Origin: Copromyces sp. CBS 386.78
Taxonomy: Eukaryota > Ascomycota > Sordariomycetes > Sordariales > Sordariaceae
Length of the DNA stretch: 64,000 nucleotides
Direction: 5' to 3'
Assembly: GCA_030685235.1 (NCBI GenBank)
Contig: MU839240.1
Coordinates: 1 to 64,000 of the forward strand
The position numbers and the translations under genes were made by a program. Shown one piece after another: positions 22,929 to 34,625 of the stretch. The stretch's first letter is position 1. Every line of letters starts with the position of its first letter. The notes under the pieces are model-generated. The model saw only the letters and a list, made by a program, of their open reading frames with translations. It did no database searches and had not been told where the DNA came from.

Positions 22929-25284
22929 TCAAACAAGCGTAAAACTGTCCGTTTTTGGGTTCTCTCGCATGTACTGCCCCTTCATTATACCAGGCACATA
23001 TGCCTCTCCCACCAGCTCATAATGGCCTTCTCCTCCGTCCTTGACCGGGCGTAACAGAAAGGGTACGCCACTTCCGTATAGGATGACAAGAACATCACCC
23101 TTTTGCAGGTGTTGAGGCCCCATTCCAATGTAGTTTCGTGTTGTAGCGAACATTCTCCGACCTCTTCGCCATGGATCCGCCAACACTTTGAAGAACCTGA
23201 ACATATCACCTCCGCCAATCCCAGAAAACGCGACAACCATGAAGTGATTGAAACTCTGTACAAAGTCTTGAAAGCCAAGGTTCAAAACCTGAGGTCGAAA
23301 GTGGGGATCGGAGAGATGATAGAGAATTCTGATCGCTTCGTCTGCGCTATCTTTGTCAGGCTTTCGCACACCATGCAGGTGGAAGTGGATGAAGTTCAGA
23401 GCCGTAAATAGAAAATCGCGGAGTTGTTTCACAACACCGTCCGAGTCCAGCCCTTCGTTGCATTTTTGTGGTCCTTGTCTCTCTAATACAGAGATGACGG
23501 TGCCAACAATGACGCCATTAACTGTGATGCTTGTGGCGTTGATGTGGGAGACTTGACTTATCCGATCCATGGAGGCAGTCAAAGTCAGCCAAAAGTCACC
23601 ATAGGTCTGAAATGGAATAGCCGTGATATGCATCGTCCAGTCCGGGACCCAGCTGGGAAGGCCTTGAATCTTTTTGGGAAACTGGCAACAGGAAAGTAGT
23701 CGAAGACCCGTGGAGCTCTGTAGGATGGAACACGCCGTTTCGGCGTAGACGCTTTTGACGCCTTTGGAATAATCAGGTATAAGCCCCAGCTGCGCTGAAT
23801 CGCAAGCCAGGCCCAACAATGAAAAGACCCTGTCTTCAGGCTTTGTGGAATGGAAGGTGTAACCATAAGAGCCATCGTGCGAATTACCCATTGTACGCAT
23901 GAGTAGTTCTAGAAGAGATTGGTCGTCAGTAAAGGCAATAGTTATCGTATTGGACGGCCTTGAGACCTGAAATGCCATGTCCTTCCACCACGGCGGCGCA
24001 TTTGAAGGGAATATCAGCGGATCCGATGGCGCGGAATGTCGGAAGAGCAGCTCGATGAGTCCTGTGAATGTAATCAAGGCGAGTGAATTCAAGACGTGAC
24101 AACCAGAACGGAATTCAACCCTAGGAAGTCCATGTAACTCCTGCAACATCCACACGCGCGTCCAATATGGATTGCAGCAAATCCTATAGAACTGCTCAAG
24201 CACCAAGTGATATCGAAATCGGCCGTTCGGTGCAACGTAGTGGCGCAAGAATAATTTGTTGATGGCGAGTCTCTGATCAGGAGACATTTCCGAGACCCTC
24301 CTCTGGAGATCTGCAGGTAGGTATCGATCGGGGTACTCCTCGCTGTAGTCTCGGACGAACGCTTCCAAGGTGCTTGAAATCCATGTGAATAATGAACCAG
24401 TCAGGCCTGTCGGTTGACCGAGCCAGGCAACGATTTTGGGGGCTTTTTTATAGATGTCCCCCATCATCTGGACCTGATGTGACTTTTCCGCATTGTCACT
24501 CTGGTTGATGCATAGAGCGTCAATCCAAAAGGGACGAATTGAATACATTCCATTTTCGTGCTCTATATGTCGCAGGGCGCCAGCTAGGCTTTTTGTAACC
24601 TGCACCACCTTGTTGTCGAGCATGATGGGAAGGGTGCCATTTGGATCGCCCCAGCAATAAGAGAGTGCCGAAAATCGAATGTGTGGGCTGCCGTTGCAAC
24701 CTGTGCCATCGCAATGTGTATGAGCGCCGTCTAGTGATCTGACGACTGTGAAGCAAGAAACCAGTTCACGTCCGGTGACGACACCGAACTCGCGTGGCAT
24801 AACCAAGAGAATACGGATCTCTCGATGTTTGTAATCCAAGGGTTCATAACCATGCGGCTCTAGCGAAGATTCGTGACGTTAGCCGTCATGTGGGAAAAGA
24901 GGATGATAGCAATCAGGGTATCACCTTACCTGTACATTTCAGAGACATCCTGGAGGTAGGAAGCGCTGAAATCAACGCATTCAGAAGACGCCCTGTCGTT
25001 ACCACAATTGCTGGTGAGATCGCTCGCTTCCTCGCACATGGTTTCGGCTTCATCGTCAAACCTCTGAAGCTCCTCACTGGATGTATCGTCACGCTGGCTA
25101 TTGATCGTTTCCCTTTGTTCGACTTCTGAGCCATTGCCATACTTTTGATGGGGTTCACGACTATAATAGCCATTGCCATCAGTGTATCGCCAGCCCGCTG
25201 CGTCGAGATAATTCGATTCCGCTTCGATGATTGTCTCAAGTTGTGCCACCATTCGCGCGCTGCTAGAAGAGGAACCCATGACAT
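22929..25284 (-). CDS. HET-domain protein; 5' exon uncertain
   Basis: The main exon, complement(22929-24859), encodes the HET domain near its N-terminus. It reads EPHGYEPLDYKHREIRILLVMP, then FSALSYCWGDPNGTLPIMLD, FWIDALCINQSDNAEKSHQVQMMGDIYKKA, and later YWTRVWMLQELHGLPRVEFRSG, followed by a long variable C-terminal half. No ATG precedes EPHGYEPLDY in this exon. It begins after a good acceptor (GCTAAC then CGCTAG, ending 24860), and a GTAAGG donor starts at 24929. Only the frame starting ATG 25284 (MSWVPLLAARE) joins in phase, for 761 aa. The more protein-like frame from ATG 25279 (MGSSSSSARMVAQLE, acidic) does not. HET proteins mediate allorecognition cell death; the specificity is unknown. 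Confidence 0.8.
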
Positions 25285-28200
25285 CTAAGTTTCCGTTTCG
25301 CTCTAGTCAGTCGCTTGTGTCTTGTGAATTGAGTGCTGACTTGATATGAGCTTCTACTCAAGATGGGTTAAGGGTAAAAGATGAGTAAAGAAAAAAAGAC
25401 TAAGCCTTCAGGAGGCCAAAAGGATAGTTGGAGGTGTGTTGGTGCGGTATGCACTTAAGGCTGGGTCATGAGATGGCTTGATCTTGACGCAAAACTAGGT
25501 GAGAAGGGGAGACAATGAAGACAAGAAGAAATAGCAAGCCGTAGGCGAAGGGGCACATGTTTTCTTGCGCTACAGAGTTGGGCCGCCCACAGCAAGGCAG
25601 AAATGAGAGAGCAAACCCTGTGAGGCTGAGAGCTGGCCAGTGTCTTACCAATAGACTACCTTGACAGCTTCTTGACATGTCAATTGGATCAAACAAGGCA
25701 CTTCTCAACGGTGCCTGACGCCATGACGAGTTTTAGCCATCAGTTGGAGTAGTTGATTGAGTTCTCGAGTAGCTGCTCAAAATCAAGGACGGTTGGCCAT
25801 GAGTATGATCCAAGTCACGTTTTGTAATCGTCCGTCGACCATTGCGCGCGGTCGCAACCGCAGATAGGATGGCTGAGGTGGCAGAGTTGAGTAGTGTGCA
25901 TTCGGTGATGCCTGACGAAAGTCATTCACCCAATTGTCAATTGAGATGTGGAAAGAGAGGGAAGTAACGTGATGGTGGTTGGGAGCTTGTCCTTCTTGCC
26001 CAGCACGGCTCATCTCACTTTCCTTGCTGCCCTGGCGACCTGATCAGTATGAAGAATCCTACACCAGCGCTTGTCCTGCTTCTGTTGGATAGACGTACCT
26101 CGGTCCCTATCGTTTCGTTGGCTCAGCCAGGAAAAGGCCAATTTGAGAGCAGAGTGGTCAAGCCTGGTCCAGTGATAGTGGATAGACCAGTAAGAGTAGG
26201 TACAGAATCGAGAGGCTGACAAGGAGAAAGAGGATGATCATCGACCCAGAATAGCCGGTAAAAGTGTCAGAAGTGGACGGCTGGGTGCCATACTTTGGTG
26301 AATAGAAAGTCTGGGAACCAAAGGATAACGATTGGGTGCTCCGAAAGGAACTGCATAACCTATTATAATTGTTGGGGTTACTTATGAGAAAGGAAATATC
26401 TGTTGCCCGTGGTGAGGGACTGACCACAGAGCAGGGCTGACAAGAACTTTTTCGTCGACATTATGGCCGATTCGACCTGTTCACATCTAGCCATGCATGT
26501 GGTGCAGAACAAGAAAGAGCGAGGAAGATTTTGCGGTGCAGCAGTCGCAATACTATCGGCAGGAACACCCACTTGGCTATGCTCTTGCCAGGAGGAAGTG
26601 ACGATGCTAGTCCTAACGACGGGGATATATGGCAAGTACTCTTCCCCTTCCAAGCGCCTGCCGTGAAACGGATCACTGGTCGCTCACGTCACGTTGTCGG
26701 TGTGTTCCGTGCAGCCACCACCCGGTGTCCAGTGACGTTGGTGACGGCTCAGCTTCTGCTAATGCTCACCGACGGCATGTTTTACATACTCGGCAACGGA
26801 AGTTCCTAGCGAGACATCAACCTGAAACAGTGAAACCTAGGAAGTGACGTGGAACACTCGCTTCTCGAAGTCGGAAGAAGGTCATCAAAGTCGGAGGCGC
26901 TGGATGGCGGGACAAGCAAACCTCCAAGTGTTGCACCACAAAATCGGGGGGTCCGGGCTCGGAGCTCGAGACTCACGGCCGGTATTTGATGATTGTGTCG
27001 CTCCTTGCGCCTGCGTACTTACCCAAGCAGATCGCGCCATCTGGTGATGCTGTCGTTCGTTGATGTCCGTCCGCCTTGACGAAGGCTAAGACCGTTTCAC
27101 AGAGCATAAGCGAACAGAAAACACTTGATCCAGACGGCATCTCCTATTTTTTGCTCTTGTTTTTTTATGGTTTTGGGGGGGGTTTCTTTTTCCCCAACAG
27201 CGCGACGGCCAAATTATATCAGACTCGATGATAGGGGCGCCAAATATACCAAGTGGAACTGGCTTCAGTTCCTTACAGTACCAGTTAAGCATACTATTTC
27301 TGTGTCGACGATATTTCGAGGTATAAGGAACCAATACCAACTGAGACCAGGACCAGGACACTCGCCCGTGCCATACATCTCAATGTCTCGCCATGTATTA
27401 TCCTGACAACCGGAAAAAAGAGCGGTCTGCTAGGAAGGTCTAAGGAGGTCATTCGTAAAGATGTAAGTAGTTCAATTGATCTCGCCATTGGTGTTTGTTC
27501 CTAGCAAAGACACACCTTTGTAAAGATTTCCGCCCAATGAGAAAGTCTGCGAGTCATCACGAGAGGATCTCTTGCTGTGTGTGGCTTGTGTGATACACAG
27601 GTACGCAGAGTTCACGAATTGGTGCAACGATGCCCTTTTTCGGTCGCGACACAAAAGAGGCAGAGTACTCGTACTGAGCAAGTGTTCGTGACCCATTGCA
27701 CTGGAACTCGACCGACGTCCGGTGCTTGGTAGTCCGGTGGTTGTCCGGTGATGGTGGGATGTCGGGAGATTATTTTCCAAGCTTGGCTGAGCCTGGCTTG
27801 CGTGGGAGAGGTCACCTCAGCTTTGGCTGCCCGCGCCGCGTGGGCTGGTTGTGCCCCTTTTCACACCCAGTAGCGGGATGTCCTGAGGACCCAAGGTGAT
27901 GGAAGTGGCCGATTCCGTGAAGAATATCGCACTTCTAACCAGATGCACAATAACAACCACAAACCACAACCACCCGGCGATACGGTGAGAAAAAGTGGGG
28001 GGTTCCCAGCACACCAGCACACGCCAGCACGGGGTGACCCGACCTGGGTCGAAGCGAGAAAAGGAGGCTGTTGAAAAGTCTGGTGGTTGACGTTGCATCC
28101 CGGCTGCTTTCCCGACTCCCGAGACCTTTCAAAACCCCCACGAGGCCATCAGATTCTGGGAGTCTGGGGAGACCTTGCTACCTACTTGCCCTTCACGGCG

Positions 28201-31157
28201 GTAGCTGCTCTGTGACTGTCTCTCACCGCAGCGAGCGAGCGTAGCACAACGAGCCGCCTTCCATGATTTGCCCGTGTCGCCCGTGTTTTCCCCAGAAACA
28301 CGTTAGGCCCCCCTTGTCTCGCTCTTTGACCTTCCCCAGACTCTTCGGCTTCCTTCACCGACCGATCATCGACGCTTGTGAAAGATACGAGCGAACAACG
28401 ATCAACTCGTCAAGACCGCTCGGTGGTTGGCGGCAAGTTTCCGAGTCCCTTTTCCGTCTTTTCAACAACTTGCCACGTTGCTTCTGAATAAAAAAGAGAT
28501 TGCGTTTTCGGGCGTCCAGATCAACCAACGGACCCACCCGATGTGACAGTATTTTGGCGAATCCGTGGCTGTCTGGATACCGATAGGGCTGCAATACGGC
28601 TTCCAGGGCATCCAGAGATTAGCGAGCCACCACGAGCATCGCGGCCCAGAGCGTGCCGGTGATAGAAGACGCCATATTGCCTCGGGCAGTGAAAATAGGC
28701 TGCTGAGGCTTCTGAGGCTTTTTCGGACACAAATCTCCCCATTTCCCGTGGCGAAGCAGTGTGGACAGGACAAGTCGAAGAGCCCGAGTCTCGGGGCAAC
28801 ACGGCAACGGCAGACGGCTGCAAGGGCGCTCTGAGAATTGCGGACTATGCATCGCCTAACCTGATTCCGTAACCAATGTGACCATGTCCCGAGTCACTTG
28901 ATGGGAAAAATGCCCACTGGAATCACGACACATCTGCCGGTTTAAAATAGCGCTTGAGGCGGCCTTGTTGGTACCTGAGCTGGTCGAGCTGGCCATCAAG
29001 CTAAAGAAGGAGCTAGACCGTCAGTACCTACCGTAGCGTAGGCCGCCAGCATCCTTCGAGGAAAGGCTGGAAGGTTAGAAAAGGCCCAAGAGAAAAAAAG
29101 ATTTTTTGTTTCCCTTTCTTGTCGACGTGCTTCTTACGGTTGGGTGGTAATGGGCATGATGGTAAGGTGGGTGAAATGCACGGTAATCAAAGTCCGTCCC
29201 ACTTTGGGTTTCTGGTGTGTTGTTTACAAACTTGTCATTGTTGCGGTAACACTGAAAAGTGTAACAGAAATCCCAGTGATTGCTGCCCAGTGTGTGGGAT
29301 TCTTCGTTGACAGGAATGCAATTCGCTACCAGAAACACGAATTCCACCAATTCCGCTTCCAAGGAGTCTGATGATGTCAATCACGACGTTCCCGTTGGAA
29401 CCTAAAGCCGAGGAAGGAGACCTGTAAAGTGAGGCGTTGGAGATTTCCCAAAATCCAAGACAACAAACCCATCACAAGTGGCAGCCAGATGCAATACGAC
29501 TGCAGCGGAAATGCAGTTTCCCTTTGATAGTCTAAAAGATACGGTAAAGATACGACAATCCCCGCCTGAAAATCCATCCTGCCGTTGTTGCCCTGCATGA
29601 GGGTTTTGGTGATCACCGGAGAAGAAGGAGCACCACTGGCTGCAGCAGGAGGCGTGGAGGCGATGGCAGGCACAGCTGGAGACGACCGCAACGAATCCGT
29701 CTGACTGTGTCAAAGTAGCCGCCATGTGTGCTTTCCTCAAAACACTGTAGCAAGGCTTAGATCCGCTGCCGGTTGACCGCCTTCCCTTGGCCTAAAGCCC
29801 TTCTGGAACAGGCCTGACCATGCATGATTACGCGGGTCACGCGGGGTTGGTCTAGAACTAACTTTTGCGCTTTGCACTGTGAGGAAACTTTGGATGACGC
29901 CAGCCAGCCCACTCGTCACTTCCGCTGTGTTCGTTATTTCCATTTCCAATTGCGCTGACGTTTCATCACTGTTGGCAGCATCCAATTCACGACTTGCAGT
30001 CTGCACCCGACGTCCATCTGTACTCCGACACAGATACAAGTTGGAGAGGCTATTGCGGTGGCGACTTGCACAACACGAACAGAAAAGTATCGTGTACTTT
30101 TATCTCGAGTCCCACAAGCCCTCGTCGTTGTCGTCTCTTCGCTTCTTTTCCTTCTATCCATATCGGACAAAAGGTCGACAACGTAAACAAGTGGAAGCGA
30201 TCTCGGCTCCCACGGATGATGACCACCTAACAGTTACCTTACCGTACGGTACATACACAAAAAAAGAGTCGGACCCTGAACAGCGATCTTGCGAGCTTTC
30301 CCGACTCTCCACAGCTCAGTCCACTACAAACCCACAACTCGTTGGTCCCTGGAAGTCGAACTTGGCCCGTTGCTCTTCCCCCTATGAATCACCACCATCT
30401 TTAAAGAACCAACCCCGGCTGTGCCTGGTAGTGTACAATACCTGGTCTCCCCCGTCACTACTACCTAGTGACCGCCTTCTCATCATCCATTAACTCTTCG
30501 TTTTCCCCTTACGAGCTTTTTTTTTTCCAGCCTCTCGACCTTAAAGCGACCAGGGCTACAACTGGATAACCTTCCGACATCCGACGACCACATCATCAGC
30601 CGAGCCCTTTTCCCTTCTCTTCGAACAAAAGTACAAAAGCCGCTCTTTGTCTCGAGCGCCGCCGCACCGCTGTCCGATAGACGCTTGACTTCTTTGACGA
30701 TTCCCGCCTCGTGCGCTGCTCATTGTTTCATCCGTGGAGACAACCCCCGTCTCCTCATCAGCCAAGCAAAACAAGCAAAACAAGCATCACAACCACCTCC
30801 ACCCCATCCAGGCACACACGCCGTCACTGGTTGTATCGCTATCAGTTGCACCGCGGCACCCAACACCACACCCATATCAATTACCAATACCACCACCAAT
30901 CCTACCCTTGCCGACGCCATCCGCAAAGAGGGGGACTAATAAGAGATAACACCCCCCAACCAACAGCAGCCGGCTATAAATCTCTGTCTGCAACCAAAGA
31001 GACTGCGATTTCGCCGCCGTATTGATCAAATACACCCATAAATCCATAAATCGCAACCGCACCGTTCGCGCCCCTTTACGACATACAGCCGCCACAAAGC
31101 TCGCAAGCTCGGCCGTATCGTCTTAAACCCTTTTCATCCAACCTTTGAAGCGACACA
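25285..31157. other. 5.9-kb gene-poor interval
   Basis: I found no supported gene on either strand. Frames are short, without family resemblance, and none can be chained by good splice signals. The last kilobase (about 30050-31150) is pyrimidine-rich with a T-run near 30521-30530 and many CCA/CAA runs, which suggests a long promoter and 5' leader for the gene at 31158, perhaps with leader introns. A long non-coding RNA or a fast-evolving gene with several short exons cannot be excluded. Confidence 0.4.
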
Positions 31158-33176
31158 ATGGCAACCTCCCGAGAACGGCCCAGACGAAAGTTTGCACCTA
31201 TACCCGTCGAGACCACCTTTGAGCGCTACCGGAAAGTAATCCCGAATGGCGAACCTACACCTAGTCCATCGCCGCGCTCCCCATCACCACCGCCCCGCGA
31301 GAAACGAAGATTCGCCCCTCAGCTCGTCGAGTCCTCCGTACGAAGATCCCGCCGCATTGGCGATGAAGGCCCGGCCACCAAGCCCACCGATAAAACAGAC
31401 ATCACTCCTTACACGAATCATATCTATGCGCCCAAAGCCAAGAGAAGGTTGGGGCAGGGAACGTCGATAGCATCGCCTACAGCCCCTACTCAGAGGAAAA
31501 AGGGCCATGCCCGCCGAGAGTCGTGTGACGATGAGGTTGCCGATGGCTTCTTCGACCTGGTGGCCCGGGATGCGCAGGCTAAGAAAATGCAAGAGATGGC
31601 CATGAGCGCCTTCCCGAACTGTAGTGAGCGCATAGGTGGCGCTGAACACTTTTACGTTCGCGAAGGCTCGGAGGATGATGGGATGGCCACGAGAGGACGA
31701 CCTCGGACGAGAGGTCCATGGGCTACTCTCCAGTCGCGTCGGAACTCGTCGGAGGAAGACATCAGTTGGGCGTTCAAGGAAATGCAGGAACACGCCGAGA
31801 TGCTAGAGAACGAGGCGAAGCGTGGTTTTGCCCCAGAAAGAGTCTCGACCCTCGAGTTGGACAACATGAGCTTTGATGAGCCACTCAATGATGTGATGAA
31901 CCTGACATCTGCGTCTAGGGCATCTCTCACCGGTTCCCCTGTCTGGACATCACGACCCTCACCCGCCACAATGGGCCCCATTGGTGAATCTCACATGCCA
32001 CTGATACGGTGTGAGTCACCTCTACCTGTCATTGGTGAATCCACCATGCCGTACATCCCACCCGAGTCCCCCCCTCGTCGCCCAATAGGCGAGAGTTTCA
32101 TGCCATACATACCCTCGGCGCCTTTAGGGAAGGCTGGCGACATGCCTTATGCCCCCTCATCTCAGATACCCCCAGACACTGCGTTTGGAAACTATGGATA
32201 TGCCTTCCAGCCGTACGCCGAGCCTGAGCGAGACATGTCGTTGGAACTCGCCAGGAACCAGCACCGACTACGGGTGAAGGGCTCACCTCCGATGCTCGGC
32301 CAGGACTTGGTATTTAGGATGTGCCAGTCCCCTAAACACACCAAGCTCGAACCGGATCATCTTTGGGATCTGGAGAAGGAAACGACAAAGGAAGATGGGA
32401 ATCGGGATCCCAGTGAGCAACGCGGTCTCTGGCGCGGATACTGTTATGCTCATGAGAAGGACGAGCATATCATTCTGGTTGAGCGACCACAGTATCTCAA
32501 CACCCCTCACCCTCCACAGTCGCCTCGTGATCCCTTCGCGCAAGCCTTTGGACACTCAGCACCAGCTGAGTTAAACGCAGAAGGAACATGGTCAGATGGT
32601 GCTACGAGGACCACGTCATCCCAAACCCCCCTCGGCTCCCCCTCGCTCACGTTACACCCTGAGCATCGCACCAGGAACAACGAGCGCAAGGGCCTCCATA
32701 TGCTTCCTTTGCAAAGTCTTGAAGAGAGACTGAAGAAGGAGAAGGCGGCTGCCGATCTAGAAGAGAAGATTGCGGGCGAGTTCGGCGAACATTTTGTCAC
32801 ACAAGTGTACAACTACCTTTCACTTGGATACCCCGCTTTGGCAAGGCAGTACGATGAGGAGCTGAGCAAGATCAGCCGAATACCCATCGAAGAACTGGAG
32901 CGCGACGACTATGCGATCATGGAGAACCTTTGGGGTGGCAATGACCAGAAGACCAATGGGAAGGCTAAATTCGCTCCCAACGGTGCCGCCAAGGCTACAG
33001 GTCACATCATGCTGGACAGCGAAGAGAAGGATGATACGCCAGAGGAGAATAGGTGCCCACGGTGGAAGGCACTGAAGAAGTATATCTTTGAGTGGGCGAG
33101 ACAGCATCCAGATTTGGATGCCATCAGTCCGTTGGCATGGGGTGTTCGGGAAAGGAGAGGCAGTTGGGGACTCTAA
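31158..33176 (+). CDS. Large disordered conserved-type fungal protein, function unknown
   Basis: An intronless frame of 672 aa from ATG 31158, the first ATG after a CACA context. The N-terminus has two related basic motifs, RRKFAPIPVETTFERYRK and EKRRFAPQLVESSVRRSRR. A long disordered Pro/Ser region follows, with degenerate copies of IGES-x-MPYIP (genomic 31980-32110). A predicted helical segment (LEERLKKEKAAADLEEKIAGEFGEHF) and a compact C-terminal domain (FVTQVYNYLSLGYPALARQYDEELSKISRIPIEELERDDY) end with CGVRERRGSWGL-like GVRERRGSWGL. The C-terminal block looks like the conserved part of uncharacterised ascomycete proteins. I assign no function. It stands alone, with about 6 kb of empty DNA upstream and 1.4 kb downstream. 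Confidence 0.75.
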   Translation: MATSRERPRRKFAPIPVETTFERYRKVIPNGEPTPSPSPRSPSPPPREKRRFAPQLVESSVRRSRRIGDEGPATKPTDKTDITPYTNHIYAPKAKRRLGQGTSIASPTAPTQRKKGHARRESCDDEVADGFFDLVARDAQAKKMQEMAMSAFPNCSERIGGAEHFYVREGSEDDGMATRGRPRTRGPWATLQSRRNSSEEDISWAFKEMQEHAEMLENEAKRGFAPERVSTLELDNMSFDEPLNDVMNLTSASRASLTGSPVWTSRPSPATMGPIGESHMPLIRCESPLPVIGESTMPYIPPESPPRRPIGESFMPYIPSAPLGKAGDMPYAPSSQIPPDTAFGNYGYAFQPYAEPERDMSLELARNQHRLRVKGSPPMLGQDLVFRMCQSPKHTKLEPDHLWDLEKETTKEDGNRDPSEQRGLWRGYCYAHEKDEHIILVERPQYLNTPHPPQSPRDPFAQAFGHSAPAELNAEGTWSDGATRTTSSQTPLGSPSLTLHPEHRTRNNERKGLHMLPLQSLEERLKKEKAAADLEEKIAGEFGEHFVTQVYNYLSLGYPALARQYDEELSKISRIPIEELERDDYAIMENLWGGNDQKTNGKAKFAPNGAAKATGHIMLDSEEKDDTPEENRCPRWKALKKYIFEWARQHPDLDAISPLAWGVRERRGSWGL

Positions 33177-34625
33177 GGTTTCTTGCCTACATTACCTATT
33201 TCATCTGTTCGACGAATCCTACCTACGTACAACATGAAAAGATGACGTGCGGAGTGGAGACTCGAAGTGTGCCTGGCGGTACATCATGACGACGATCACT
33301 TTTCTTGGGTTGCATTTAGCTTATTCTGTTATTGTTTCAGGGCGTCCTTTGTTACTTTTTACACGAGTATGCTAGGTAATGGGTTCGGCGTTCTTGGTAT
33401 GGTATTCGAGGGGACAGCATTCCCTATTGCTAGCGACAACATGATTTACCGTTCGGGCACAATAGCATTGCACGACGGGCATTACATTAGCTGCCCTTAC
33501 TTGTTGTTTTGATGAATACGACTTATGACGAGTACCTGTTTTGCAGGCCGCGGTTTGTTTTGCATGGAGATGGTAATGGGTCAACTGAAATGGATGCCGG
33601 GAGTAGACTGTACACAATGGTCATGCAGTAATGGGATAAGCTGTTATTTGTGCTTTGAGCTTGGAGTTTGGTTCCTGTTTCGAGCGGTTCGCCTTGTTGT
33701 GGTTTAACGGCGATGATGAACGATACACAAAAGCAAAGGAACAAAAGGGGAGCTTCTGGGCTTACACCACAACGTTGGGGAAAGTAATACGTCAAACACC
33801 AAGAAATAGGACCTTTAAACCACGCTCAGTATTCATATTCGAAGAATCATACAGCTACTAGAATAGAATACGGTATTCATCACATGCACTTTCAAGAATT
33901 ACTCTGCTGCAAACCTTAACTCATTGACGCCGCTCAAGTCTTGTAACGAGTCATGTCATCTCGAGCTTTCGGGCCCATCCGAGGCCGAGAGTTTGGTTGC
34001 GAAGCAAAACCTCGAAGTTCCGTCAAGGATGAGACAAAAGTTGAACTGATGTCATGGACGGGAGGCGGAAAGAGGGACGGGACGGCCCTTGAAATAATCG
34101 TCCGAAATAAGCGAGTCAAACCCATCAAGGAGGCTGTCAGAAATTGTCGAACTGCCGCCGTCGGGTTCGGGTGTTTTTGGAAACAGGATCGGAACTGAAC
34201 TGAAGAGAAAACATTCAGCCCTATGGGAAAAGGGGGCCTGGGCTGAAATGGGGTACAGTGTTACGTGTACTGTGGGAGTTTGGACTTGCAGTGAGATTGG
34301 ATGGTAACCCACCTTTGTGCCTGCCGGAACGACCAGGGCAGCAGGCCGCGCGCGGCATCACTGTGTTCAACTCGGTTCAGTTTATCGTTCCCTACAAAAC
34401 AACAAGCTTATCATCGTCATCCCTTCCTGTTTCTCGAACACCTAGCCCAACCTAACCCTTTTCCTTGCACGCTTCACGTCGTCATCCACTTTCCAATTGC
34501 GCATTCTCGACTCCGCCACGGCCACGATTACGGTTACGGTTACGGTTACCTACTACGAAGACGAACGAATAATTGCGACGCCAGCACAGCACAACAAGGA
34601 AGGCAGCCAGCGGAACGGAAACAGG
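33177..34625. other. Intergenic, no supported gene
   Basis: The 3' flank of the disordered-protein gene and the promoter of the DUF1741 gene. Three to four TTACGG units stand at about 34527-34551. No other structure was recognised. Confidence 0.4.

Noticed and set aside
29879..30493. 204-aa plus-strand frame
   Set aside because: Low-complexity translation of pyrimidine-rich DNA in the long leader region; no conserved segment.
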